The notes below the pieces were generated by a model. It made no database searches and had not been told where the DNA came from. It saw nothing but the letters and a program-made list of their open reading frames with translations. 64,000 nt of DNA. Source: Parabacteroides sp. TM07-1AC. Its GTDB lineage: Bacteria > Bacteroidota > Bacteroidia > Bacteroidales > Tannerellaceae. This document shows positions 1 through 9,500 of the stretch, in pieces. The stretch lies in NCBI RefSeq assembly GCF_003480915.1, contig NZ_QUKD01000004.1:277230-341229 (forward strand), in the 5' to 3' direction. Both the position numbers and the translations under genes were made by a program. Numbering within the stretch: the stretch's first letter is position 1; each line of letters starts with the position of its first letter.

Positions 1-1
1 A

Positions 2-307
2 AAGACTCCGGTCAGGATCGTATCGTTTACTGCGAATATATCCAAAGGGGCGGCAGTGATGGGCCCTGTCGGATTTGAAATCCGGCTTTCCGATAATGGT
101 ACGGATTTTCATACTGTTGCTTCCCAGTCTTATCCGATACTGAACAAAGATGATAAAGATGGTATTTATCCTTATTCACTAAGTTTTCCGGAAACGGAAT
201 CTCGTTATGTACGTATAGTGGCAAAGGTGACTCCGAAACTTCCTGCATGGCATATGTGGCCGGGAGCTGATGCTTTCTTGTTTGTAGACGAGGTTTGTGT
301 AGAATAA
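2..307 (+). CDS. C-terminal fragment of a secreted protein with an F5/8-type C (discoidin-like) domain
   Basis: The reading frame is open from the window edge to a TAA at 305-307, so only the last ~100 residues are visible. They read as a carbohydrate-binding jelly roll: a strand with 'GFEIRLSDNG' and a C-terminal pattern 'RYVRIVAK..PKLPAWH' followed by 'FLFVDEVCVE'. This ending is common at the C-termini of Bacteroidales beta-hexosaminidases and related glycosidases. The catalytic domain lies upstream of the window, so the enzyme class cannot be read here. It precedes a polysaccharide utilization locus on the same strand and could belong to it. Confidence 0.6.
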   Translation, partial: KTPVRIVSFTANISKGAAVMGPVGFEIRLSDNGTDFHTVASQSYPILNKDDKDGIYPYSLSFPETESRYVRIVAKVTPKLPAWHMWPGADAFLFVDEVCVE

Positions 308-376
308 AAAAGGTGTTATTAAAATTTAGTTATTACTTAAAATAAGTTACTTCGTTCTTTATTTTGCCAAATGTTC

Positions 377-384
377 TACTTTTG
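377..384 (+). promoter_or_regulatory. Putative -7 element (TACTTTTG) for the 412 lipoprotein gene
   Basis: TACTTTTG matches the Bacteroidetes -7 consensus TAnnTTTG and lies 27 bases before the start codon. No clean TTTG lies 19-21 bases upstream; TTCG at 351-354 is 22 bases away. Confidence 0.45.
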
Positions 385-411
385 TGACGTTGAATAGTTA
401 ATATAGGAGAG

Positions 412-1248
412 ATGAAAATGAAGAAGTATGTTTTTTTATTAGTGGTAATGACTTTAGGTTTATTATCATGTGGGGATGATGATAAACCTGTTATACCGGA
501 ATTGGACAAGTTAACTAAAGTCGTTTGTGCTAAAGGTACGGATGTGCTCTATTTTGCATATATCAATTATACCGATGACGGTAAGATCGCTTCTATGGAT
601 TTTGTTAATGGTAAGAATGTTCCTTTCATATATGTAGGAGATAAAATCACGATGGTTAATCCGGATGAAGATATCGAACGTATTGAATATCTTATGAATG
701 GAAATGTTATTATTAAGAAATCCGTTAATAAAAATAATCCTTTTAACAAGGAAGTATATACGAGCGATGAATATAACTACCTGTATAACGGAGCCAGTCT
801 GACTAGTGCATCTCTGACAATGAAGTGGCCGAAAGAAGGTGAGAGCGGCTATGAATCGCAGAAGTTTGATAAGGAAGAAGCTTATATATGGGAGAATGGT
901 AATGTCACTCTGTTTACCCGGGATAAGAAAAGAATAGAATATAAATATAGCAGCACGGCTCTGACTCCGCGTAACTTCCCGTGGCGTGTAATCCCATCTT
1001 TTAATCCGGTGGGATTCGACGCTTTTTCTCCTATAAATCTGCTTTATGGAAATCAGAGCAGAAATTTGCCTGAATCAGCCAATTCCTACAGCCTGTCTGG
1101 AGATGATGATACGACTGCAAGTTATACGTATCATTTTACTACTACCGGCGATTATATTACAGGTTTGACAATTCGGGAACAGATTAGTTCTACCGATAAA
1201 ATAGCAGAGGTGAATACGTATGAATATACGTTTATTTATTCAAAATAA
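412..1248 (+). CDS. DUF4595-like lipoprotein of unknown function
   Basis: This is a 278-residue protein with a signal peptide and lipobox (LLSC, Cys20) followed by Asp residues, as in Bacteroidetes surface-exposed lipoproteins. The body is built of beta-hairpin repeats such as 'INYTDDGKIASMDF' and 'YSSTALTPRNFPW', which resembles the DUF4595 / YD-repeat-like lipoproteins common in this order. No catalytic motif is seen. It has its own -7 element and a leader of about 100 bases, and it is separated from the lyase operon downstream by about 260 bases. A role in surface binding is possible but not shown by the sequence. Confidence 0.6.
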   Translation: MKMKKYVFLLVVMTLGLLSCGDDDKPVIPELDKLTKVVCAKGTDVLYFAYINYTDDGKIASMDFVNGKNVPFIYVGDKITMVNPDEDIERIEYLMNGNVIIKKSVNKNNPFNKEVYTSDEYNYLYNGASLTSASLTMKWPKEGESGYESQKFDKEEAYIWENGNVTLFTRDKKRIEYKYSSTALTPRNFPWRVIPSFNPVGFDAFSPINLLYGNQSRNLPESANSYSLSGDDDTTASYTYHFTTTGDYITGLTIREQISSTDKIAEVNTYEYTFIYSK

Positions 1249-1510
1249 GAATACATTATACTATATATAGTAACTTCTTTTCCGAAAAACGAACTTTTTG
1301 CTTGTCGACAATTGTGAGCAGGCCTGCCGATAACTATCCACAAGTCAATAGGATGATTCTTTTCTTTTTAGGATATGACTATCTGTCGGTATTGTATAAA
1401 TATCTCACAAATTTCCTCTTTTGCAATAAATCTACAAGCTTTTGCGATAATATTAAAAACGAGAAAGGGGGACAAACTGTATTTTTGAGCAAGAAAAATC
1501 TGTCTATGCC

Positions 1511-2677
1511 ATGAATACGAAGTTTTTATTATTAATTTCAATAACAGCATTTATTTTTTGTTCTTGTTCTGTCAAAACAGAATTAAAGCAACAAGTGTCA
1601 GACTTGCTACGCCCCGAAATTATCCTCCGGGGAGATGATGCATTAGGAGAGGAACCTGTTACAATAACCTCTTTTGTGGCAGAACGGAGTGCCGGGGGAA
1701 TTCATGATTTTTATTCTGAAGGCGATTACTGGTGGCCGAATCCGCTAAGTCCGGATAGTGCCTATATCCGTCGTGACGGCGAAACGAATCCCGATAATTT
1801 TGTGGCCCATCGCCATGCAATGATCCGTTTCAGCACCGTCGTAGGCGATCTTACTTCTGCCTGGATCGTTACTAAAGATACCAAATACATCGAACAAGCC
1901 CTGAAACATGTTCATGCCTGGTTCATTGACCCTGAAACAAGTATGAATCCGGACCTTCAGTATGCCCAGGCTATCAAAGGTATTGTGACAGGGCGGGGAA
2001 TAGGGATTATCGATACGATCCATCTGATGGAAGTCGTGCAGTCTCTGATCGTAATGGAACAGAATGGTTTGCTATCAGCGGAAGAGGCGGTTGCGACAAA
2101 AGACTGGTTTTCGAAATATCTGCATTGGCTGACCAATCATCCGTATGGGAAAGATGAAATGAATGCGAAGAATAACCACGGGACCTGTTGGGTGATGCAG
2201 GCAGCTTTGTTTGCTAAATATACAGGGAATACCGAAGTACTGGAGTTTTGCAGAGAACGTTACCGGAATGTATTATTGCCGGATCAGATGGATACGGACG
2301 GCAGCTTTCCATTGGAATTGAACCGGACAAAGCCGTATGGATATTCTCTTTTTAACCTGGATGCAATGGCAACAGTCTGCCATATCCTTTCGGATGAAAA
2401 TCATAATTTATGGCAATATACAACGGAAGACGGACGGAATATGCAGAAAGGAGTTGCATGGTTGTATCCTTATATAAAGGATAAATCCGTATGGCCGTTT
2501 AATAAAGACGTGATGTATTGGGATGAATGGCCTGTTGCCCATCCGGCTTTGCTGTTCAGTGCCTGTGATACACCTAACGGAGACTATGTATCTCTTTGGA
2601 CAATGCTGGAACATTTTCCTGTCAATGATGAAGTGGTAAGGAATTTGCCTATCCGTCATCCGTTGTTATGGTTGTAA
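1511..2677 (+). CDS. Polysaccharide lyase of the alginate lyase superfamily (PL38-like)
   Basis: This 388-residue lipoprotein (Cys17/Cys19 after the signal peptide) belongs to the alginate_lyase fold, an alpha/alpha toroid found in PL5 and PL38. Supporting segments are 'DYWWPNPLSPDS..YIRRDGE.NPDNF', 'NNHGTCWVMQ' with the Asn/His pair expected at the active site, and the C-terminal 'YWDEWPVAHPALLFSACD'. These enzymes cleave uronic-acid-containing glycans by beta-elimination. A GH88 gene begins 51 bases downstream and would remove the unsaturated uronyl end that a lyase leaves, which supports the call. Glucuronan or alginate-like polymers are plausible substrates; the exact PL family and substrate are inferred. 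Confidence 0.75.
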   Translation: MNTKFLLLISITAFIFCSCSVKTELKQQVSDLLRPEIILRGDDALGEEPVTITSFVAERSAGGIHDFYSEGDYWWPNPLSPDSAYIRRDGETNPDNFVAHRHAMIRFSTVVGDLTSAWIVTKDTKYIEQALKHVHAWFIDPETSMNPDLQYAQAIKGIVTGRGIGIIDTIHLMEVVQSLIVMEQNGLLSAEEAVATKDWFSKYLHWLTNHPYGKDEMNAKNNHGTCWVMQAALFAKYTGNTEVLEFCRERYRNVLLPDQMDTDGSFPLELNRTKPYGYSLFNLDAMATVCHILSDENHNLWQYTTEDGRNMQKGVAWLYPYIKDKSVWPFNKDVMYWDEWPVAHPALLFSACDTPNGDYVSLWTMLEHFPVNDEVVRNLPIRHPLLWL

Positions 2678-2728
2678 AAAAACAATGTTTTATAGGACAA
2701 TAAACTATATTTTATTCGTTAAAAAACT

Positions 2729-3973
2729 ATGGATTTTAAAACACCTCTTTTACTTTTATTGGTTGCCTTCACTTCTTGCGGAACCGATCAGCCTGATCTT
2801 GTTCAGGATAATTTCTCTTTTGCTTCGACGCAATTGAAGCAGGCTTTTGTTGAAATGGATGCTGTACGTTCCGCAGAACCCAGAGAAAAGCAGGCTTTGC
2901 GCGATAAACAGAATCTCGGGCCATTAGCCAGTCCGCGTAATGTGGAAGCCGACGGTACGTTGCATATGGTCATTTCCCGTGACTGGACCAGCGGATTCTT
3001 CCCGGGCGAACTTTGGTATATGTATGAATATACCAAGGATGATTTTTGGAAAGAAAAGGCTCAGAAACAAACGGCTTTGATTGAGCGTGAGAAGATGAAT
3101 GGCGGGACACATGATATGGGCTTCAAGGTTTATTGTAGTTTTGGGAACGGTTATCGTCTGACGGGTGATGCTGCCTATAAAGATGTATTGCTGCAGGCTG
3201 CTTATACTTTGACTACGCGTTACAAGGAGAAAGCAGGAGTGATCCGTTCATGGGATCACAGTCGTGACAAATGGGATTGCCCGGTCATTATCGATAATAT
3301 GATGAATCTGGAGCTTCTTTTTTGGGCATTCAGGACGAGTGGTGATTCTTTGTTCTATGATGTAGCTGTGAATCACGCCCGTACTACGATGAAGAATCAT
3401 TTTCGTAAAGATTATAGTTCTTATCATGTGATCGATTATGATACGATTACCGGAGCTGTGCTAAAGAAACAGACACATCAGGGGTATTCACATGAGTCGG
3501 CATGGGCACGTGGTCAGGCATGGGGACTTTATGGATACACCCTGTGTTATCGTGAAACTGGTTTACCTGAATTTCTGGAACAAGCTGAACATATAGAGAA
3601 TTATATCTTTACTCATCCGAATCTGCCTGAAGATCTGATTCCTTACTGGGATTTCAATGCGCCGGGGATACCAGCCGAACCTCGTGACGTGTCGGCTGCA
3701 ACGGTAACGGCTTCTGCTTTGTATGAACTGAGCATGTACGACCCTGTCAACGGCAAGGATTATATAACGAAAGCAAATACCATTTTGGAGAATCTATCCA
3801 AAAGCTACCGTACAACACCCGGCAAGGACAGAGGTTTTCTGTTATTACACAGCACAGGTTCTAAAATGCATAATGTAGAAGTAGATGTACCTATCGTCTA
3901 TGCCGATTATTATTATTTGGAAGCCCTCCTTCGAAAACAAAAACTAGAGAACGAAGGAACAGCCATATTATAA
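2729..3973 (+). CDS. GH88 unsaturated glucuronyl hydrolase (lipoprotein)
   Basis: This 414-residue protein has a lipobox (FTSC, Cys17). It carries GH88 signatures: 'SRDWTSGFFPGELWYMYEYT', 'THDMGFKVYCSFGNGYRLTG' with Asp129, 'IIDNMMNLELLFWA' with Asp189, and 'HQGYSHESAWARGQAWGLYGY'. Asp129 and Asp189 match, in context and spacing, the two essential aspartates of characterized unsaturated glucuronyl hydrolases. The enzyme hydrates the 4,5-double bond of unsaturated uronyl oligosaccharides made by lyases and thereby releases the terminal sugar. It is second in the operon lyase - GH88 - GH2 and is probably periplasmic. Confidence 0.92.
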   Translation: MDFKTPLLLLLVAFTSCGTDQPDLVQDNFSFASTQLKQAFVEMDAVRSAEPREKQALRDKQNLGPLASPRNVEADGTLHMVISRDWTSGFFPGELWYMYEYTKDDFWKEKAQKQTALIEREKMNGGTHDMGFKVYCSFGNGYRLTGDAAYKDVLLQAAYTLTTRYKEKAGVIRSWDHSRDKWDCPVIIDNMMNLELLFWAFRTSGDSLFYDVAVNHARTTMKNHFRKDYSSYHVIDYDTITGAVLKKQTHQGYSHESAWARGQAWGLYGYTLCYRETGLPEFLEQAEHIENYIFTHPNLPEDLIPYWDFNAPGIPAEPRDVSAATVTASALYELSMYDPVNGKDYITKANTILENLSKSYRTTPGKDRGFLLLHSTGSKMHNVEVDVPIVYADYYYLEALLRKQKLENEGTAIL

Positions 3974-3990
3974 ATATAAAAACAAACATA

Positions 3991-6459
3991 ATGAAAAACA
4001 TTCTTTACACCTGTCTTTTCCTGTTCTGTTGTTTTTCGATGGCGGGAAAAGTACCGACAAAACAAAAACAACGGTTAACAGAAAACTGGGAATACCTGAA
4101 AGGTGACCTGGGAGGAATCTGGGAAGCCGTACGTCCATTCTCGCCAGGAAATCCGGAATCTGTCCCCATCTGGCAGAAAGTCACTTTACCTCATTGCTTT
4201 AATGCTGAAGACGCAGTAGATCCGGATATCAATTATTATCAAGGACCGGGCTGGTACAAAACGCAGTTGACGATCGACAATCCGTACGCCGGCGGTCGTG
4301 TCGTACTTGACTTTGAAGGTGCCGGACAGAAGACGAAAGTCTATATCTACACAACACTGGTCGGTGAACACGTAGGAGGTTACGATGAGTGGAGTGTCGA
4401 TATAACCGAAGCTGTAAAGAACTTTATGGCTGATGATAAGTTAATGAAACGCTTCAAAGGTAAAGTCCCTTTGTCTATCCGTTGTGACAACTCGCGCGAT
4501 GTAGAGATGATCCCGTCCGACCTGTCCGACTTCAATCTTTATGGCGGCCTTTACCGTTATCTGAATTTGGTCTATTTGCCGAAAGCTTCTTTTGAACAGA
4601 TACGTTTGGAACCGGAGCTTTCTGCCAACCGGAAAGAGGGGACAGTCAAAGTAAAAGCCTCTTTCTATAATCCGGAAGATATCCGTAAGGCCGACGTGAC
4701 TGTCACTATCTATGATGCCGGGCATCAGCAAATATATTCTCAGACAGTAGAGAATATCCTCCCTTTGGGTGACCAGTTCCTGGTAGAAACCAAGATCAAG
4801 AATCCAGCCTTGTGGGATGTCGATTCTCCGAATCTATATACCTGCGAGCTGACTATCAAAGCTGACGGTCAAACCCTGACAGCCAGTGAGCGCTTCGGTT
4901 TCCGCCAGGCAGAATTTAAGGAAAAAGGCCCGTTTTATCTGAATGGCCGCCGCCTTCTGCTTCGCGGAACACATCGTCATGAAGACCATGCAGGCGTAGC
5001 ACAGGCTATGACGGAAGAGATGATGCGTACCGAGATGCAGATGATGAAAGACATGGGTGTCAACTTTATCCGTCTCGGACATTATCAGCAATCGGATATC
5101 ATCCTCCAATTATGTGACGAGCTAGGTATTCTTGTATGGGAGGAAATCCCTTGGTGTCGTGGTGGTTTGGGTGGAGAGACCTACAAGAATCAAGCACGCC
5201 GTATGCTGACAAATATGATCAATCAACATCATAACCATCCTTCCATTATTATTTGGGGATTAGGAAATGAAAACGACTGGCCGAACGATTTCAGTACGTT
5301 CGATAAAGGTGCCATCCGTGCTTTTATGAAAGAACAACATGATCTGGCACATCGCCTGGACGATACCCGTATGACCGCTATCCGCCGTTGTGAATTTTGC
5401 AGCGACATCGTCGATGTCTATTCCCCCTCCATCTGGGCAGGCTGGTATCGTGGTGTATTCACTGATTATAAATCCGTATCCGAAGAAGAGATGAAGAAAG
5501 TCAAACATTTCCTGCATGTGGAATGGGGAGGCGACAGCCATGCCCGTCGTCATTCGGAGAATGTTTTTGCCAATCTGAAAGGAATTGAATCGGGAAAAGG
5601 TGCTGATGAGCGCGACGGGGATGCTTCCCTTTACGGAGGTGCCGCCCGTGCATCCAAAGATGGCGACTGGTCGGAAAGTTATATTGTCCGCCTGATCGAC
5701 TGGCATCTGAAAGAACAGGAAACGATGCCTTGGCTGACAGGTGCCGCCTATTGGCCATTCAAGGACTTCTCAACACCTGTCCGTCCTGAAAATCCGGTTC
5801 CCTACGTAAACCAAAAAGGCGTTATCGAACGTGATTTCACTCCCAAGGAAAGCTATTATGTCTTCCAATCTTACTGGACGACTGAGCCGATGGTACATAT
5901 TTATGGTCATAGCTGGCCTGTACGCTGGGGAAACAAAGGCGACCGTAAGGAAGTTTTGGTCTACTCGAACTGCGAAACCGTAGAACTGTTCGTCAACGGC
6001 ATCAGCCAGGGAGTAAAGAAGCGTAACAGCCAGGATTATCCGGCTGCCGGATTGCGCTGGAACTGTGTGTACGAGGAAGGAAAGAACGAGATACGTGCCG
6101 TTGCCATACAGGGAAAAACAAAGGTGACAGATGAAATCAGCCAGGAATATCAGACTGCCAAGTGGGGCAAAGAATCAGCTGCTGCTGTATCAATCGTTTC
6201 GCGTGAAGGCGATACTGTTTTACTGGAAGTCCAGCTTTTGGATAAGGACGGTATCCGTTGTCTTGATTCGAAGAAATATATTGAATTTGAAATAGCCGGT
6301 GACGGATCACTGATACAAAATCAGGGAACATCTACCGGTAGCCGGAAGGTCCAGGCATATAATGGACGGGCATGCATCAAAGTGAATCTGAATAAAGGCA
6401 AGAGTCTTGTTGCTGTTAAGGCGAAAGGCATACCGACTGCTTTTATTGAATTGAAATAA
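3991..6459 (+). CDS. GH2 family glycoside hydrolase (beta-galactosidase/beta-glucuronidase-like)
   Basis: This secreted 822-residue GH2 enzyme has a sugar-binding jelly roll (about residues 50-200, 'GPGWYKTQLTI'), an Ig-like domain, a TIM barrel and a C-terminal Ig-like domain. The acid/base is Glu427 in 'GLGNEND' and the nucleophile is Glu511 in 'HVEWGGD'. The barrel motif 'LRGTHRHEDHAG' is also typical. The segment after the barrel ('VYSNCETVELFVNG') matches the DUF4982-like domain of Bacteroidales GH2 enzymes. It starts 17 bases after the GH88 gene and should share its mRNA. Beta-galactosidase, beta-glucuronidase or another exo-activity cannot be separated by eye. Confidence 0.88.
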   Translation: MKNILYTCLFLFCCFSMAGKVPTKQKQRLTENWEYLKGDLGGIWEAVRPFSPGNPESVPIWQKVTLPHCFNAEDAVDPDINYYQGPGWYKTQLTIDNPYAGGRVVLDFEGAGQKTKVYIYTTLVGEHVGGYDEWSVDITEAVKNFMADDKLMKRFKGKVPLSIRCDNSRDVEMIPSDLSDFNLYGGLYRYLNLVYLPKASFEQIRLEPELSANRKEGTVKVKASFYNPEDIRKADVTVTIYDAGHQQIYSQTVENILPLGDQFLVETKIKNPALWDVDSPNLYTCELTIKADGQTLTASERFGFRQAEFKEKGPFYLNGRRLLLRGTHRHEDHAGVAQAMTEEMMRTEMQMMKDMGVNFIRLGHYQQSDIILQLCDELGILVWEEIPWCRGGLGGETYKNQARRMLTNMINQHHNHPSIIIWGLGNENDWPNDFSTFDKGAIRAFMKEQHDLAHRLDDTRMTAIRRCEFCSDIVDVYSPSIWAGWYRGVFTDYKSVSEEEMKKVKHFLHVEWGGDSHARRHSENVFANLKGIESGKGADERDGDASLYGGAARASKDGDWSESYIVRLIDWHLKEQETMPWLTGAAYWPFKDFSTPVRPENPVPYVNQKGVIERDFTPKESYYVFQSYWTTEPMVHIYGHSWPVRWGNKGDRKEVLVYSNCETVELFVNGISQGVKKRNSQDYPAAGLRWNCVYEEGKNEIRAVAIQGKTKVTDEISQEYQTAKWGKESAAAVSIVSREGDTVLLEVQLLDKDGIRCLDSKKYIEFEIAGDGSLIQNQGTSTGSRKVQAYNGRACIKVNLNKGKSLVAVKAKGIPTAFIELK

Positions 6460-6477
6460 TGATGAAAATAGCGACAG

Positions 6478-6509
6478 GTGGTAACGGATAAATACATATC
6501 TGTTACCAC
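6478..6509 (+). terminator. Hairpin terminator after the lyase-GH88-GH2 operon
   Basis: GTGGTAAC (6478-6485) pairs with GTTACCAC (6502-6509), and the stem extends inward through GATA/TATC. A T-rich stretch follows near 6520. It lies between the GH2 stop and the regulator gene. Confidence 0.6.
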
Positions 6510-6525
6510 TAACCGAAACTTTTAC

Positions 6526-6533
6526 TATTTTTG
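6526..6533 (+). promoter_or_regulatory. Putative -7 element (TATTTTTG) of the hybrid regulator gene
   Basis: TATTTTTG fits TAnnTTTG and lies 25 bases before the start codon at 6559. The -33 position has no good TTTG, so expression may be weak or activator dependent. Confidence 0.4.
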
Positions 6534-6558
6534 CTTTATCTAATCAGATTCGACTGCC

Positions 6559-9500
6559 ATGGAAAGGAGATTTTCGTTTATATTGTTTCTAGCCCTTTTT
6601 TTATCTGCTCTACATGCAGAGAAGGCTAACTATCTGTATTCCTTTAACTCTGACCTGAACGAAGGTATCTCTCAGCTGTCTGTCATGGATATATATCAGG
6701 ATTCGAAAGGTTACCTTTGGTTTGCCACCAAGAACGGGCTGAATCGTTTTAACGGCAAGGAATATGTAATCTATCGCCACGAGGATGGAAATGAACAGAG
6801 TTTGTCTAGTAATTCGATCTCCTCCGTCACTGAAGATCATGAAGGCTATTTGTGGGTCGGGACCTATAACGGATTGAACCGGATCAATTTAAATACGAAT
6901 CAGGTTAAGCGATATGGTTCAGGACTGCATGGCTTGATGCCTGGGGGAATTACTAAAGTATATACCGATGCTTCCGGTTGTCTCTGGGTTGGAACATGGG
7001 GTGGATTAAATCGTTATAACAGGGAAGAAGATTGCTTTGAACAGATTCTTTTGGATAATGAATTGAAAGATACTTCCGTATCCGTTTTATTTGAAGATAG
7101 CGCAGACCGGTTGTGGATCGGAACAGTGGCAAAAGGTGTTTATTTGTGTGATAAACAACTGAATATTATAAGCCATTTTACAAGTCAATCTAGAAATATG
7201 CCATTGAATAATAATAATATTACCAGTATATATGAAGATTCGCATAAACAGATATGGATCGGTAGTAAATATGGATTGAATAAGATTAATTTGCGTGATA
7301 ATGAGGTTCAGTCATTTACAAGTAAAAATAGTCAGTTGAGTAATAATACCATCCGTTGTTTGATCGAATGGCAGGGAAAGCTATTGATTGGAACTTTTGA
7401 CGGTATATTTGCTTTGACTCCGGAATCCGGAAAGATAACGAAAGTAGCTGGATATGACGATATAAATCATTCTTTAAGCCATTATTCCGTTTATTCATTT
7501 TGCGTGGACAAGGATCATACATTGTGGGTCGGGACATTTGCAGGCGGTATCAATTATCTGAATAAATTTACCAACCGATTTGTGCTTCATCGTCCGGAAG
7601 ACGAACTGAATATCCGAACGGGTATTTACGGTGCAATAACCTATGAATCCCCTTCCAATTTATGGATCGCGACAGAGGGTTACGGATTGTTGAATTACAA
7701 TAATCAAACTAATGAATCACGCTATTATCTGATCGATCCGTCCACGCGTTTTACTTTTAATACGAATATTATCAAGTCTGTTTTTTATGAAGACGGAACT
7801 GTCTGGTGTGGAACGACGAAGGGGGAAATATATAAATTTGATATCCGGACAAAAAGGTTTACTCTTTATCATAAATATCCGCAGGAATATTCCATCTATT
7901 CTATTTTGCGTGACAATAAAGGCCGGTTATGGATAGGAGGGGCATCGACGGAATTCGGTCTGACTTGTTTTGTTCATGACCAGTTGGTCATGAACTTTAC
8001 CAATAACGTGGATGAACCTTTTATAATTTCGAACGTCCGTTCTATTCTGGAAGAAGAAGACGGTATATTATTGTTGGGTAGTACGTCTGATGGATTGCTT
8101 CGTTTCGACACGAATAAAAAACGGATGACAAAATATTCCAATGAGGCAACAGTTGATAGTTACCGTATTCCTAATAACTATATCTCTTCCATTATCCGTA
8201 CGAAATCAGGTGAAATATGGGTATCGACCTACGGAGGCGGTATATTTCAGTTTGATAAAACGGAGCATGTAAAGCGGGTGATGACCACCCGTGAAGGATT
8301 GCTGGACAATAATATTTGTTCGTTGGTAGAAAGCAGCGATCAGAAGTTGTGGATGAGTACGGTGAACGGGTTGATTATGGTTGATCCCGTAGGAGGTGAA
8401 GTTAGGAACTATCATCGTCATAACGGAATTGATATCCGGGAGTTTACGTTGCATAGCGGGATTGCTCTTCCGGACGGGGCTCTTTGTTTTTCCGGTAGTA
8501 ACGGTTTTGTCACTTTCCAGGCCGCCGAGATGGATAAGAACGAAAATATACCGTCGGTAGTACTGGAACAATTATCCGTCAACAACCAGCCGATTGAAGT
8601 AGGAGACCAGTCGGGTATTTTGGATAAAGTATTGGACAGCACGGATACGATTCGCCTGCTCTATAATGAGAATAATTTCTCAATTACCTATCAGGCATTG
8701 AATTATATTTATTCTACGCAGAATCAGTATGCCTACAAACTGGAGGGCTACGATGACAACTGGAACCAGGTCGGCGGACGAAACTCGGCTTTCTATACGA
8801 ATCTGAGTCCGGGTAAATATATTTTCCATGTAAAAGGTTCCAACAATGACGGTGTATGGAATGAACAGGGTCGTTCGCTGGTCATTATCGTACAACCGCC
8901 TTTATGGAGAACCTGGTACGCTTATTTATTCTATATAATTGCATTGGCTGCCATCAGTTATGCGATTCTTCATTACGTGACAATTAAGCGAAATCTGGAA
9001 GCCGGGCTAAAACTTAAGCAAATGGAAAAACAGAAACAGGAGGAGTTTCACGAAGCAAAGATCCGTCTGTTCACCAACTTCTCCCACGAGTTGCGTACAC
9101 CTTTGATGCTGATCATAACCCCGTTCGAAGAGTTGGTCAAGCGGGTAGACATTCCTGCTGAATTGCATGATAAACTTTCTATTATTTATAAGAATGCCCA
9201 AAAACTACTGCTTTTGGTCAATCAGCTGATGGATTTGCATAAGAACCAGGCGGGTAGTTTGGAACTGAAAGTCAGTGAAGGGGATATTTGCGAATATATA
9301 AAGGAAATATATTATGCCTTTAATCAGATTGCTCTCACTAATGAGATTAAGTTTTCATTGAACTGTACGCCTAAAACGATCGATGCCTGGTTTGATAAGT
9401 CACTTTTAGAAAAAGTTGTATTCAATCTCTTGTCAAATGCTTTCAAATATACACCCTCCGGAGAATCCATCACCATGGAGGTTTCGGAAACCTCATGGAA

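Noticed and set aside
1302..1514. 70-residue open frame between the DUF4595-like and lyase genes
   Set aside because: Codon use and sequence look random, it has no plausible ribosome context, and it overlaps the leader of the lyase gene.
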